A stretch of DNA of 64,000 nucleotides from Parvibacillus sp035426385 (GTDB lineage Bacteria > Bacteroidota > Bacteroidia > Chitinophagales > Saprospiraceae): the NCBI GenBank assembly GCA_035426385.1, contig DAOLZQ010000004.1, positions 26,648 through 90,647 of the forward strand. Reading direction: 5' to 3'. The position numbers were made by a program, and so were the translations under genes. Each line of letters begins with the position of its first letter. The first letter of the stretch is position 1. The notes beneath the pieces were generated by a model, which was not told where the DNA came from, searched no databases, and saw only the letters and a list, made by a program, of their open reading frames with translations. Positions 1-8,868 of the stretch are shown one piece after another.

Positions 1-182
1 TTACACTTTCTATTGATTATATTGATCACAAGAATATTAAGAACAACTGGAAAAATAACTTCACCTTTTTTCAGGATTTTAGCAGCGATATTAATTTTCT
101 GGACGTACGTGATGTCTTGGCAGATAAGATATTTGATCAGTTAGCAGAGGATATATTCAACAGGGCTTTCTCTAATTGGTGA
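1..182 (+). CDS. lptE: LptE-like LPS assembly lipoprotein, C-terminal fragment
   Basis: Only the last 59 codons are inside the window; the frame runs from base 3 to a TGA at 180-182. The visible tail contains NFTFFQDFSS and ends in LAEDIFNRAFSNW. From memory, this resembles the C-terminus of the Bacteroidota LptE family, the outer-membrane lipoprotein that plugs LptD during lipopolysaccharide assembly. The signal peptide and lipobox are outside the window, so the call rests on the tail alone. The next gene starts about 16 bases downstream on the same strand, which suggests co-transcription. A different short secreted protein remains possible. Confidence 0.6.
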   Translation, partial: TLSIDYIDHKNIKNNWKNNFTFFQDFSSDINFLDVRDVLADKIFDQLAEDIFNRAFSNW

Positions 183-198
183 TTTTTGAAATAATAAA

Positions 199-1305
199 TT
201 GATTAAAAATACATCAGTACGTTCATTCATTAAAATAATAAATACTAAAACTATTAATCCACAAATAAAAATATTAGTTACCGGTGGAACAGGCTTAGTT
301 GGCTCGTATTTGCTAAGACTACTTATAGAGCAGGGATACCAAAACATTCACGCTACAAAAAGAGAGCAATCCTCCTTTAGTCTATTGCAAGGAAAAGAAC
401 AGCAAGTCAACTGGCATGATACCACACTGAATGACGTACTCGGACTTGAGGATGCCATAAAAGATTCAGAGGTAATTATTCATTGTGCAGCAGTAGTATC
501 ATTCGACCCTCGTGATAAGCGAGAATTGATCAAAACAAATGTTGAAGGAACTGCCAATATAGTCAATCTGGCCGTGGAGCAAGGTGTTAGAAAGTTGATT
601 CATGTCAGTTCTATCGCTGCTTTGGGCCGAAATAAGACTACGGGCCTAACCTCTGAAACTGATAAGTTTGATGCAGACGCACCCCACTCGTTGTATTCAC
701 TGACCAAATATCTGGCTGAGATGGAAGTGTGGCGCGGAAAGGAAGAAGGCTTAAAAATAACGATAGTAAATCCGGCCATTATACTCGGAAGTGGCTTCTG
801 GAAGGTCGGTTCAAATGGCTTTTTCAATCACGTGTGGAGACAATCACCATTCTATCCTCCAGGGGCCACTTCCTTTGTGGACGTGCGAGATGTTGCCCGA
901 TTTATCAATATGCATATCGAAAGCGATTTTTCGGTAGAACAATATCTTCTGATCAGCGAGAACCGTTCCTATCAATGGTTTTTGGAGACGATTGCAAAGT
1001 ATCTTCACAAAAAAGCTCCCACCACTAAGACCACAAAATTAATCTTAGGACTAGCCTGGCGAGTAGATAAAGTCCGCTCTATCCTGACCGGAAGTAAACC
1101 CTTACTAACACGGGAAACCGCCCAAACCTCACTTCACAAGTATCAATTTGACCATGCTCGCTCCTTGCTCAGTGGTGCTTTTACCTACCGATCGCTGGAG
1201 CAAACGATAGCTGACATCGCAGCCCAATATAGAATCGCAGCAGAAAATGGGTTTCAGCCGGCGACACTTTCTTTTCAATCCAAGGAATCAGAATATGCAG
1301 GATAA
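199..1305 (+). CDS. NAD-dependent epimerase/dehydratase (extended SDR)
   Basis: An extended short-chain dehydrogenase/reductase. The Rossmann motif GGTGLVGSYL lies at about residues 29-38. A VSSIAALG strand follows near residue 140, and a YSLTKYLAE stretch near residue 167 carries the catalytic Tyr-x-x-x-Lys pair. Such proteins reduce or epimerise nucleotide sugars, or act on sterol- or flavonoid-like substrates; the substrate cannot be read here. The TTG at 199 is the only reasonable start I see upstream of the Rossmann fold, because no ATG precedes it in frame. It leaves roughly 20 residues before the core, slightly more than usual. The stop overlaps the likely ligA start by 11 bases, so the two are probably translated from one message. 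Confidence 0.8.
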   Translation: MIKNTSVRSFIKIINTKTINPQIKILVTGGTGLVGSYLLRLLIEQGYQNIHATKREQSSFSLLQGKEQQVNWHDTTLNDVLGLEDAIKDSEVIIHCAAVVSFDPRDKRELIKTNVEGTANIVNLAVEQGVRKLIHVSSIAALGRNKTTGLTSETDKFDADAPHSLYSLTKYLAEMEVWRGKEEGLKITIVNPAIILGSGFWKVGSNGFFNHVWRQSPFYPPGATSFVDVRDVARFINMHIESDFSVEQYLLISENRSYQWFLETIAKYLHKKAPTTKTTKLILGLAWRVDKVRSILTGSKPLLTRETAQTSLHKYQFDHARSLLSGAFTYRSLEQTIADIAAQYRIAAENGFQPATLSFQSKESEYAG

Positions 1306-3406
1306 TTCGGAACAGCACGTCCAATATTCGAGAGAGGCGCTTCGTACTGGTTACTCAGTGGATAGCAGTAGTGCAATGGAGGCATTGGTAGAAGCCATCA
1401 GGTATCACGAATGGCGGTACTACATCGTCAATGAGCCCATACTCAGTGATACTGAATACGACCATTTGTTTAAGCTGCTCGAAAAGGCAGAGCTGGAACA
1501 TCCGGAGTGGAAAGATGCCGCCTCACCCACCCGACGCGTTAGCCTCGATCTGACTGATAACTTTACCTCGGTCGATCACCTCACACCTATGCTCTCTCTC
1601 GCCAATTCGTATGATGAAAATGACCTAAGAGATTTTGACATTCAAAATAGAAAATTATTAAAATTAAAACCCGACGAACAAATTACTTACAGTGTAGAGC
1701 CGAAACTGGATGGTGGCAGTGTCTCACTGGTCTATGAGGACGACCGATTGATCCGGGTAGTTACCCGCGGTAATGGCGCTACCGGAGAGGATATCACCCC
1801 AAATGGAATGTCGCTCAATTCAATTCCGCTCACAGCACGATTTTCTTCCAAAGGCATTTGGCGGGCAGAAGTAAGAGGAGAAGCCCTCATCGCAAAGGCG
1901 ACCTTCACCAAGCTTAATGAGGCACGAAAGAAAAAAGAACTCGCACTGTTTGCCAATGCGCGCAATGCTGCCACAGGTGGACTTAGGACAAAAGACCCTA
2001 AAGAGACCGCTGCGCGGAAGATAGAAGCCTTTATTTATTCTCTGAGCTATGCTGTGAATAAGGAGGGTCAGACCCAGTTGGATCAGTTTGACTCCCACTA
2101 TGAATCACTTGAATTCTTAAAGTCACTTGGATTTAAAGTACCGACAGATGCGCGAAAAAAGATATCGGGGATAGAGTCGGTCATCCGATTTGTAGAACAA
2201 TGGGAGAAAGACCGCGAATCATACCAATACGAGATTGACGGCATGGTAGTCAAGGTGGACCACAGAGCCTGGCAGGAAGAAGCTGGCTATACTACCCATC
2301 ATCCGCGCTGGGCCATAGCTTATAAATTTCAGGCAAAACAAGGTGCTACGAGATTGATCGACGTTGATTATCAGGTGGGTAAATTAGGTGCGGTGACGCC
2401 AGTGGGTAAACTTGAACCTATCCAACTGGCCGGAGTGACTGTGACCTCTGTCTCACTGCACAATGAAGATTTCATAACAGAGAGAGATTTGAGGCTGGGA
2501 GATATGGTCGTGGTAGAGCGAGCCGGTGACGTAATTCCATATGTAGTCAAAGCGATCACTGACCTTCGGACGGGAACAGAAAAAGGGATCATATTTCCGA
2601 CTGAGTGTCCCTCCTGTGGCTTTGACCTAGTTCGCCCAGGCGAGGAAGCAGTCTGGCGCTGTGTCAACCCGGAGTGTACGGCGCAACAAATTCAAAAACT
2701 CATCTATTTCGTGTCGAAAGATGCAATGGATATAGAAGGATTTGGAAAATCTATTGTTGAGAAATTTTATCACCTTGGTTGGCTGAAATATTTCCCCGAC
2801 GTATATCATTTGGATGAAAATGAAATTGCAGAATTGGAAGGGTTCGGATCGCGCTCAGCATCAAAATTAATCAGCGCCATTGAAAATTCAAAGCAACAAC
2901 CGCTGCATCGGCTACTCGACGGCTTATCGATACATCACGTAGGCAATAAGGTCTCTAAATTATTGACCAAAGATCTTGATAATTTGTTTGAATTAAAAGA
3001 AAAATCAATCGACCAACTGGCCTCAATCCCGGAGATCGGACCTATCGTGGCGGGCAATGTATATAGCTATTTCCATGACCCTAAGAACCTAGAGATGCTC
3101 CACGCATTAGAGGAAGCTGGGGTAAATATGAGCGGCAATAAAGAGGTGGTTTCAGCCAATACGTCACACCCACTCTATGGCAAAACCATCTTGTTCACCG
3201 GGACTCTGCACCGGATGACACGTGATGATGCTCAGGAAATGGCAGAGCAGGTAGGCGCAAAAAACTTAGGCGCCGTATCTAAGAATCTCAATTATTTGGT
3301 GGTTGGTGAAAATGCAGGAAGTAAACTCACAAAGGCAAAACAAATAGAAAGTATTCAAATCCTCACCGAAGAGCAATTCTTAGAATTGATTACAACTAAA
3401 ATTTAA
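1295..3406 (+). CDS. ligA: NAD-dependent DNA ligase LigA
   Basis: Seals nicks in duplex DNA using NAD+ during replication and repair. Domain order is typical: an N-terminal Ia domain (YHEWRYYIVNEPILSDTEYD), the adenylation domain with the nucleotidyl-lysine motif EPKLDGG (lysine codon near 1703), an OB fold, a four-cysteine zinc finger (CPSC ... CVNPEC), helix-hairpin-helix repeats, and a C-terminal BRCT domain starting at HPLYGKTILFTGTLH. I chose the ATG at 1295, giving 703 residues. The frame is open back to an ATG at 1247, but that start lies far inside the preceding gene. The ATG at 1376 would give a length closer to other LigA proteins. The next gene, pheS, follows after 30 bases. Confidence 0.97.
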   Translation: MQDNSEQHVQYSREALRTGYSVDSSSAMEALVEAIRYHEWRYYIVNEPILSDTEYDHLFKLLEKAELEHPEWKDAASPTRRVSLDLTDNFTSVDHLTPMLSLANSYDENDLRDFDIQNRKLLKLKPDEQITYSVEPKLDGGSVSLVYEDDRLIRVVTRGNGATGEDITPNGMSLNSIPLTARFSSKGIWRAEVRGEALIAKATFTKLNEARKKKELALFANARNAATGGLRTKDPKETAARKIEAFIYSLSYAVNKEGQTQLDQFDSHYESLEFLKSLGFKVPTDARKKISGIESVIRFVEQWEKDRESYQYEIDGMVVKVDHRAWQEEAGYTTHHPRWAIAYKFQAKQGATRLIDVDYQVGKLGAVTPVGKLEPIQLAGVTVTSVSLHNEDFITERDLRLGDMVVVERAGDVIPYVVKAITDLRTGTEKGIIFPTECPSCGFDLVRPGEEAVWRCVNPECTAQQIQKLIYFVSKDAMDIEGFGKSIVEKFYHLGWLKYFPDVYHLDENEIAELEGFGSRSASKLISAIENSKQQPLHRLLDGLSIHHVGNKVSKLLTKDLDNLFELKEKSIDQLASIPEIGPIVAGNVYSYFHDPKNLEMLHALEEAGVNMSGNKEVVSANTSHPLYGKTILFTGTLHRMTRDDAQEMAEQVGAKNLGAVSKNLNYLVVGENAGSKLTKAKQIESIQILTEEQFLELITTKI

Positions 3407-3436
3407 CAATAAAGTCAAAATGAAAGTGTACATAAG

Positions 3437-4450
3437 ATGACCGATTTACAACCTTATATAGACGAAATCAATAATTTCAAAATTGAGAATAAAGCAGAGC
3501 TAGAAGCTTTTAGAATTACCTTCCTTGGTACTAAGAACAAGCTTAAGGAACTCTTTGCTCTCATGGGAAAGATCCCGGCGGAGGAGCGAAAAGCTTTCGG
3601 TGAAAAGCTGAATGGCCTGAAGTCCCTGGCTGAGGATAAATTCACCGCAGCACAACTGAACTTGCAGGAGTCCCCTCAAATAGGTGAGTCCAAGGTGGCA
3701 GAGGACATCACGCGGCCTGGGTTCCCGTTTCCGACGGGCAGTCGGCATCCTGTGAGCATAGTGCTGAATGAAATCATTTCTATATTTCAGCGAATCGGAT
3801 TTACGGTCGAAGAAAACCGCGAGATCGAGGATGAATGGCACAATTTTACTGCGCTGAATACGCCGGACGATCATCCGGCTCGAGACATGACAGACACCTA
3901 TTATCTTGCCGGCGATCCCACCCATTTACTCCGGTCTCAGACCTCCACTGTACAGGTACACGTGATGGAAAGTCAGCAACCGCCCATTCGCATCATCTCG
4001 CCCGGACGGGTATACCGCAACGAGACGATCTCAGCCCGCTCGCACTGTCAGTTTCATCAGGTAGAAGGTCTCTATATTGACAAGGATGTATCCTTTGCAG
4101 ATATGAAGCTTACGCTGGAATATTTCGCGCGTCAGATGTACGGGTCGGAAGCGAGGACCCGACTGAGGGCTTCTTATTTTCCCTTCACCGAGCCGAGTGC
4201 TGAACTGGATGTGTATTGGGGATTAGAGACTGAAAATGACCACCGCATAACCAAAGGTACCGGATGGCTTGAAATACTCGGCTGTGGGATGGTCGATCCG
4301 GCGGTACTTGAAAACTGTGGTATAGACCCTGCCGTCTATAGCGGATTTGCTTTTGGCATGGGAGTGGAGCGACAGGCCATGTTGAAATATAAGATTCCGG
4401 ACATTCGGTATCTGTTTGAAAATGATCTGAGATTCTTAAGTCAGTTTTAA
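3437..4450 (+). CDS. pheS: Phenylalanine--tRNA ligase alpha subunit
   Basis: Catalytic alpha chain of the (alpha-beta)2 phenylalanyl-tRNA synthetase, which charges tRNA-Phe. At 337 residues it matches the family. It has the N-terminal coiled-coil arm (about residues 1-85), then the class II core with the RPGFPFPTGSRHPV entry, LLRSQTSTVQ, the motif 2 region GRVYRNETISARS, and motif 3 near the end (FAFGMGVERQAMLKY). pheT is not in the window, as is common in Bacteroidota, where pheS and pheT are often separate. The flavoprotein gene begins two bases after the stop, so they are likely in one operon with ligA. Confidence 0.97.
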   Translation: MTDLQPYIDEINNFKIENKAELEAFRITFLGTKNKLKELFALMGKIPAEERKAFGEKLNGLKSLAEDKFTAAQLNLQESPQIGESKVAEDITRPGFPFPTGSRHPVSIVLNEIISIFQRIGFTVEENREIEDEWHNFTALNTPDDHPARDMTDTYYLAGDPTHLLRSQTSTVQVHVMESQQPPIRIISPGRVYRNETISARSHCQFHQVEGLYIDKDVSFADMKLTLEYFARQMYGSEARTRLRASYFPFTEPSAELDVYWGLETENDHRITKGTGWLEILGCGMVDPAVLENCGIDPAVYSGFAFGMGVERQAMLKYKIPDIRYLFENDLRFLSQF

Positions 4451-4452
4451 AA

Positions 4453-5988
4453 TTGAAGCAACCCGCTGGTCAGAAAAAAGTAATCATCATCGGTGCCGGT
4501 ATCTCCGGTCTGAGTGCCGGCTGCTATCTGCAGCGCTGTGGCTTCAAAACTGAAATATTCGAAAAGCATGATTTGCCCGGAGGTCTCTGCACCAGTTGGA
4601 CTATAGGAGACTATACATTTGATGGCTGCTTGCAGTGGTTACTGGGCTCTGACCAGGGGAACTCATTCTACAAGATGTGGAATGAGATTCTGGATATGCC
4701 CGCCATCAAATTTATCAATCACACCTACCGCATCTTACTCGAAGTTGAAAAAAATGAAAACAAATACGGCAACAAACTTTTCTATTATTATAATGACCTG
4801 AACCGATTTGAGCAGTACTTGCTGGATCTATCACCGGAAGATGGAAGACTGATCCGTGATTTTATCAGCGACGTGCGTTATTTACAGCGGTTTGACTTGC
4901 CGCCTGTGTTAAAAGATGAAGGATGGTGGAAAAATCTTAAAATCCGGCTGGGTATGGTCCACTATACGGGCATATTGTTCAAATTTTTAAAATTAAAGAA
5001 CGAGACGAATAAGACTTTTGCGCGCAAATTCAAAAGCCCGTTTTTGGCTGAGGTATTTGATCAACTTTATGATCAGTTTGAAGTAAATATGCTGGTGGTC
5101 ATGTTTCCCATGGCTGCCTATGACCTTCAGAGTGCGGGGTATCCGGAAGGCGGGTCATTGGAATTTGCGAGAAAGATAGAACAAAGCTACTTGTCGGCAG
5201 GTGGTCTCATACATTACAAGACGCCGGTATTAAAAATCAATGCGGAGGATAAAGCGGCAAACTCAATTACTGTCAGAAATAATCAAGTGCATCAAGCTGA
5301 TTACTACATATCGTCCTGTGACTGGAAATTTACAATACAGCAACTATTGGATTCAAAGTACGACAGCCGACGGCAAAAACTTCTGATCGAACATTCGGAG
5401 TTTATTCCATACTTCTCTTCCATACAGTGTTCCTTCGGCGTAAAATGTACGCTGCACGAGTTGCCGCATTTTACGCGTTTCCCCTTAGACACCCCGATCG
5501 CCTCACCTGATGGCATGATCTATCACCGCTTTGAGGTACATGTCTTTAATTATGATCGCACGCTGGCGCCTGAAAATAAGACTTGTATTGTGGTCAATTT
5601 TTATACTGAACACAGTGCGTACTGGATCGATCTGAGGAAGACCAAAAGGGTAGAATATCGCAGCAGAAAACAAGAATTTATACAGCAAGTAAAATCAATT
5701 CTGGTTGAAAAGATCCCTCATTTCGATGAGCATCTTGAAGTGGAGGATATGACCACGCCGGCTACGTATCTGAGATATACCAACAATTGGCTGGGTAGCA
5801 CACAGGGTTGGCTACCGCACCAGAATATACTCAGAAGCACTCCGGTTTCACTAAATATACCTGGCCTGGATAATGTCTTTATGGCCAGTCACTGGAACCA
5901 ACCCGGAGGAGGACTTCCCATAGCAATATCCAAAGGAAGAGAAGTCGCTGCACTACTGTGCAAAAAGGAAGGAGTAAAGTTTTTATAG
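4453..5988 (+). CDS. FAD-dependent oxidoreductase, phytoene desaturase/retinol saturase-like
   Basis: A 511-residue flavoprotein of the CrtI/CrtISO/retinol saturase superfamily. The dinucleotide-binding motif IIIGAGISGLSAG is at about residues 11-23, followed by the FEKHDLPGGLCTSW segment that contacts FAD. The C-terminus has the second FAD segment VFMASHWNQPGGGLPIA. Known members desaturate or isomerise carotenoids or reduce retinol-like polyenes. No other carotenoid gene is visible here, so the substrate is unknown. Translation probably starts at the TTG at 4453, two bases after the pheS stop, since the Rossmann motif begins eleven residues later. The gene converges on the PaaI-like thioesterase. 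Confidence 0.8.
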   Translation: MKQPAGQKKVIIIGAGISGLSAGCYLQRCGFKTEIFEKHDLPGGLCTSWTIGDYTFDGCLQWLLGSDQGNSFYKMWNEILDMPAIKFINHTYRILLEVEKNENKYGNKLFYYYNDLNRFEQYLLDLSPEDGRLIRDFISDVRYLQRFDLPPVLKDEGWWKNLKIRLGMVHYTGILFKFLKLKNETNKTFARKFKSPFLAEVFDQLYDQFEVNMLVVMFPMAAYDLQSAGYPEGGSLEFARKIEQSYLSAGGLIHYKTPVLKINAEDKAANSITVRNNQVHQADYYISSCDWKFTIQQLLDSKYDSRRQKLLIEHSEFIPYFSSIQCSFGVKCTLHELPHFTRFPLDTPIASPDGMIYHRFEVHVFNYDRTLAPENKTCIVVNFYTEHSAYWIDLRKTKRVEYRSRKQEFIQQVKSILVEKIPHFDEHLEVEDMTTPATYLRYTNNWLGSTQGWLPHQNILRSTPVSLNIPGLDNVFMASHWNQPGGGLPIAISKGREVAALLCKKEGVKFL

Positions 5989-6027
5989 CACCAAAGAGTT
6001 GCTTACCAGCGCCAACGAGGAATATAT

Positions 6028-6456
6028 TTACCAGGTTTCGCCGGTGAAAAAGACAGTACCTTCAAAAAGGGCCACTTTTTTTCTTTCGCCAGCATAGGCT
6101 ACCACTGAATATCGGCCCAGTGATTTGGTACGTTCACGCAGCATAGCCACTGCCGTGATCTCATCACCCGGCTTAGTGGGTCTGAGGTGACTGATTGAGG
6201 TCTGTATAGATACTGCCTGACGGCCATAACTGTTCGCTGCGAAGGCGAGTGCACTATCACACAGCGAAAAGAGAATTCCACCATGTGCGAGTTGAAATCC
6301 ATTAGTCATATCTGATCTGATGACCATCTTAAGCTCGACCTGTTCTGCAGAAATAGCAACTACCTCTATACCCAACCACTGACTAAAGGCATCTCTGTCC
6401 AGCATTAAGTTCTTAATGATATCCGCCGCGCGGTCTGAATCAAATTGTTCTTTCAT
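6028..6456 (-). CDS. PaaI-family hotdog thioesterase
   Basis: A 142-residue single-hotdog protein. It has the PaaI signature NGFQLAHGGILFSLCDSALA at about residues 52-71, followed by NSYG. PaaI enzymes hydrolyse phenylacetyl-CoA or hydroxyphenylacetyl-CoA intermediates and are often used as general acyl-CoA proofreading esterases. No other phenylacetate-degradation gene is nearby, so a housekeeping acyl-CoA thioesterase role is equally likely. It starts nine bases after the EnvC-like gene ends and is probably the last gene of that minus-strand operon. Confidence 0.82.
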   Translation of the reverse strand: MKEQFDSDRAADIIKNLMLDRDAFSQWLGIEVVAISAEQVELKMVIRSDMTNGFQLAHGGILFSLCDSALAFAANSYGRQAVSIQTSISHLRPTKPGDEITAVAMLRERTKSLGRYSVVAYAGERKKVALFEGTVFFTGETW

Positions 6457-6465
6457 ATTTACACA

Positions 6466-7887
6466 CTACCGGGCTTTCAACCACGAAACCGGATTGAGTG
6501 GGCTTTGTTTGCTCCATAGCTCGAAGTGGAGCTCTGTATTACCACTATCACCATTGAGAGCAGCAGTTCCTAATGCAGTTCCTACTTTGACCTTTTGCCC
6601 TTTCTGGACAAACACATTGTCCAGGTTGGAATAGATGGTATAGTATTTCCCATGATTGACCATCACCGTGTTTTTATACCCGGTTATAAAGGCAATGTGG
6701 ATTACTTCACCTTCGAACACAGCCATTGCTGTAGCACCGGTCTCCGTCTTAATATCGATTCCATTATTAACTATAGTTACATTATCCAGCTCAGCGTGAT
6801 TTTGCTTTCCGAAACCTCTCACAATGGCACCTCTTCTGACGGGCCAGCCAAGTGCTCCTCTATTGCTCTGAAAATCTGCAGATAATGAAGCACTAGAAGG
6901 AGATTCGGTGATTTCTATATTTTTCTTCCTGGTTAATTTAGCAGCTTTGGTATTTTCATTGCGCTCAGCTAGATGAGAGGCATCGGATGAAGCGCGCACA
7001 TCGGCAGTTGAATTGTCAGAAGAAGCTATTTCTTCCTTTTCTTCTGCCTTGGCAGCTTTTTGCTCGGCAGCAATTCTGGCAAGTTCAGCTTTTCTTGCTT
7101 TTTCAGCCAGTGCCTTAGCTTCACGCTCTTTACGTGCTATCTCCAGTCGAATTACTCTACTGATCTCAGCCTGGATATTTTTCTGCTCTTTCTTTTGGCG
7201 TTTTAAATTAGAGAGCAGTGATTTCTCACTTTCGGTCAGATTAGCCAGAAGGGTATTCTTTTTGTCCAGATCTGTATTTAGCAGATTCGTTTGGTTTTCC
7301 TCCTTGTTCAACAGAAGTTGGTTACTGTATTTGAGTTCGTGCAGTTTGGCTAATTCATCTTCCAAGGCTAGTTGTTTGGTACCTATGGTCAGTGCTTGCG
7401 CGCGCCGGTGTATCTTGACCTGCCGCAGATAATGCCAACGACTGAAAGCCTCATTGATACTCGCGGATGACAAGATCAACATCCACTCATTAGTAATGAG
7501 GCTGGCTCTATAGGCCTGACGCATGATCTTTGCATACTCTTCTTTTAAGATGTTTATCTCATTCTTAAGTGCAAAAATGAGCTGTTCCTTTTCGCCCACG
7601 CGGTTGTCCACCATGGTCAGTTGTACCTTCACCTGCTGGATAGCGCCCTTACGAACCGTAATTTTTTGCTGTATATCATTGAAATCCTTCAGTGTGGATT
7701 TCTTTTGGGCTTTGTTATTTTGAAGTTCTTTCTCTGTTTGCTTTATCTTTTGGGCTACTTTGTGTTGCTTTTTTTCAAGGTCTTTTTGTGACTGAGCATC
7801 TACTGAACCTATGAAAGTGAGACAAATAAAAGCTAAAAAAAATACCTTGCGATTAATCCACCCGCCGATAATTGGCCGGTATTTCAA
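6466..7887 (-). CDS. EnvC-like murein hydrolase activator (coiled coil + LytM/M23 domain)
   Basis: Predicted periplasmic protein with a signal peptide ending SVDAQS. It has a long charged coiled coil (about residues 30-250), a Lys/Ala/Glu-rich linker, and a C-terminal LytM/M23 domain (last 120 residues, GWPVRRGAIVRGFGKQNH). The active-site pattern looks degenerate: the first zinc ligand of HxxxD is replaced (VNNGID), and the second motif reads LHFELW rather than HxH. This is what one expects of an EnvC-type activator of amidases at the septum, not of an active peptidase. The start is uncertain. Options are ATG 7941 (deep inside the upstream gene), TTG 7887 (chosen), or ATT 7857, which overlaps the upstream stop by only five bases and begins right at the signal peptide. 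Confidence 0.85.
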   Translation of the reverse strand: MKYRPIIGGWINRKVFFLAFICLTFIGSVDAQSQKDLEKKQHKVAQKIKQTEKELQNNKAQKKSTLKDFNDIQQKITVRKGAIQQVKVQLTMVDNRVGEKEQLIFALKNEINILKEEYAKIMRQAYRASLITNEWMLILSSASINEAFSRWHYLRQVKIHRRAQALTIGTKQLALEDELAKLHELKYSNQLLLNKEENQTNLLNTDLDKKNTLLANLTESEKSLLSNLKRQKKEQKNIQAEISRVIRLEIARKEREAKALAEKARKAELARIAAEQKAAKAEEKEEIASSDNSTADVRASSDASHLAERNENTKAAKLTRKKNIEITESPSSASLSADFQSNRGALGWPVRRGAIVRGFGKQNHAELDNVTIVNNGIDIKTETGATAMAVFEGEVIHIAFITGYKNTVMVNHGKYYTIYSNLDNVFVQKGQKVKVGTALGTAALNGDSGNTELHFELWSKQSPLNPVSWLKAR

Positions 7888-8683
7888 AAGGAATAGAAAA
7901 GGTAATGTTTGGTTTGACCTGGTCAAATTCAAGTGAGACATATAATTGTTTTATATTATCTAAAAGTATCTCTAAATCACGAAGGTAAGAAAACTTAACG
8001 TTATCATATAATAATTTTTTATCATTTATCTTCAAATTCATTATTTGACGTTGAGGCACATTTTGATACGACATCTCATTCATAGTTCCATCAGTCCCCG
8101 CTAAAAGAATTCTGACCAATTGCCCACCTACAGCATTAATTTCACTTTGGCCATTGGATTGGGTAATATTTATCGGTCCATCCAATTCAGCCGGGGGATT
8201 GCCGAGTAAGATATCTTGAAGCACCGTAAAGGTTATGGGGGCCTTAATCACACCAGCCAGTTCACTCCATTCCTTACTGGTATAAGTCCGATGAAGACGA
8301 TCTATGTATACCAACCTTGTAGGCGTAGCCATGGCTCTTACACCTTCGAGGCCAAGTTTTTTGAGTTGAAACCAGATCACCGAATCCTTTATCATGCGCA
8401 GTTTGAAACTAAAAGATAGATTTTCATCTTTAGTGTCGATTCTTGCTGTACCATCCCCTTCAAGAGTCTCCACATTTACTCTGATGGGTGTCACCATTTG
8501 ACTGTATTGTGTAGGAGTAATTAAAGTCGAATTAGTTATCTCAGTCGGCTTGACACTATCCCGTATAGGAACTTCTACCGTGGGGATGGTAGGCTGCACC
8601 TTCACTGATTTTTGCTTACATCCCACACTCACAACTGAGAATAAGGCAACTATGAATATAGAATAATTATATATAAATTTCAT
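7853..8683 (-). CDS. DUF4292 family lipoprotein
   Basis: A 276-residue lipoprotein with a type II signal peptide and lipobox VSVGC (Cys22). The body is rich in beta strands and matches what I know of DUF4292, a LolA-like Bacteroidota family of unknown function (FKLRMIKDSVIWFQLKKLGLEGVRAMATP region). In Bacteroidota it is often found directly before an EnvC/M23 gene, as here, where the two reading frames overlap. A role in lipoprotein or envelope trafficking is an inference from the fold and neighbour only. It is the first gene of the minus-strand operon with the EnvC-like and PaaI-like genes. Confidence 0.78.
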   Translation of the reverse strand: MKFIYNYSIFIVALFSVVSVGCKQKSVKVQPTIPTVEVPIRDSVKPTEITNSTLITPTQYSQMVTPIRVNVETLEGDGTARIDTKDENLSFSFKLRMIKDSVIWFQLKKLGLEGVRAMATPTRLVYIDRLHRTYTSKEWSELAGVIKAPITFTVLQDILLGNPPAELDGPINITQSNGQSEINAVGGQLVRILLAGTDGTMNEMSYQNVPQRQIMNLKINDKKLLYDNVKFSYLRDLEILLDNIKQLYVSLEFDQVKPNITFSIPFEIPANYRRVD

Positions 8684-8868
8684 TTTTTGCTAATTGACCC
8701 TTTAAACGCACAAAAGGTGCAAATGATTATAGGCACCAAGGTAAGTAGTGTAGTTTTACAGGAGGTGCCCTTACTCTTATTCACACTAATAAATATCTGA
8801 GTTCCGAGAAATTTACATTTCTCAATTGTCAAAAAAAAGCCACCTTTGCTAAGCACAAAAATGTCACT

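Noticed and set aside
3500..3925. A 141-codon minus-strand frame
   Set aside because: Antisense to pheS, which is fully conserved.
7013..7432. A 139-codon Ser/Leu/Phe-rich frame on the + strand
   Set aside because: It is the antisense image of the Lys/Glu-rich coiled coil of the EnvC-like gene, which has clear family features.
8806..8823. Small palindrome GAGAAAT/ATTTCTC before lgt
   Set aside because: Seven-bp AT-rich arms with a 4-base loop are too weak for a terminator or operator call.
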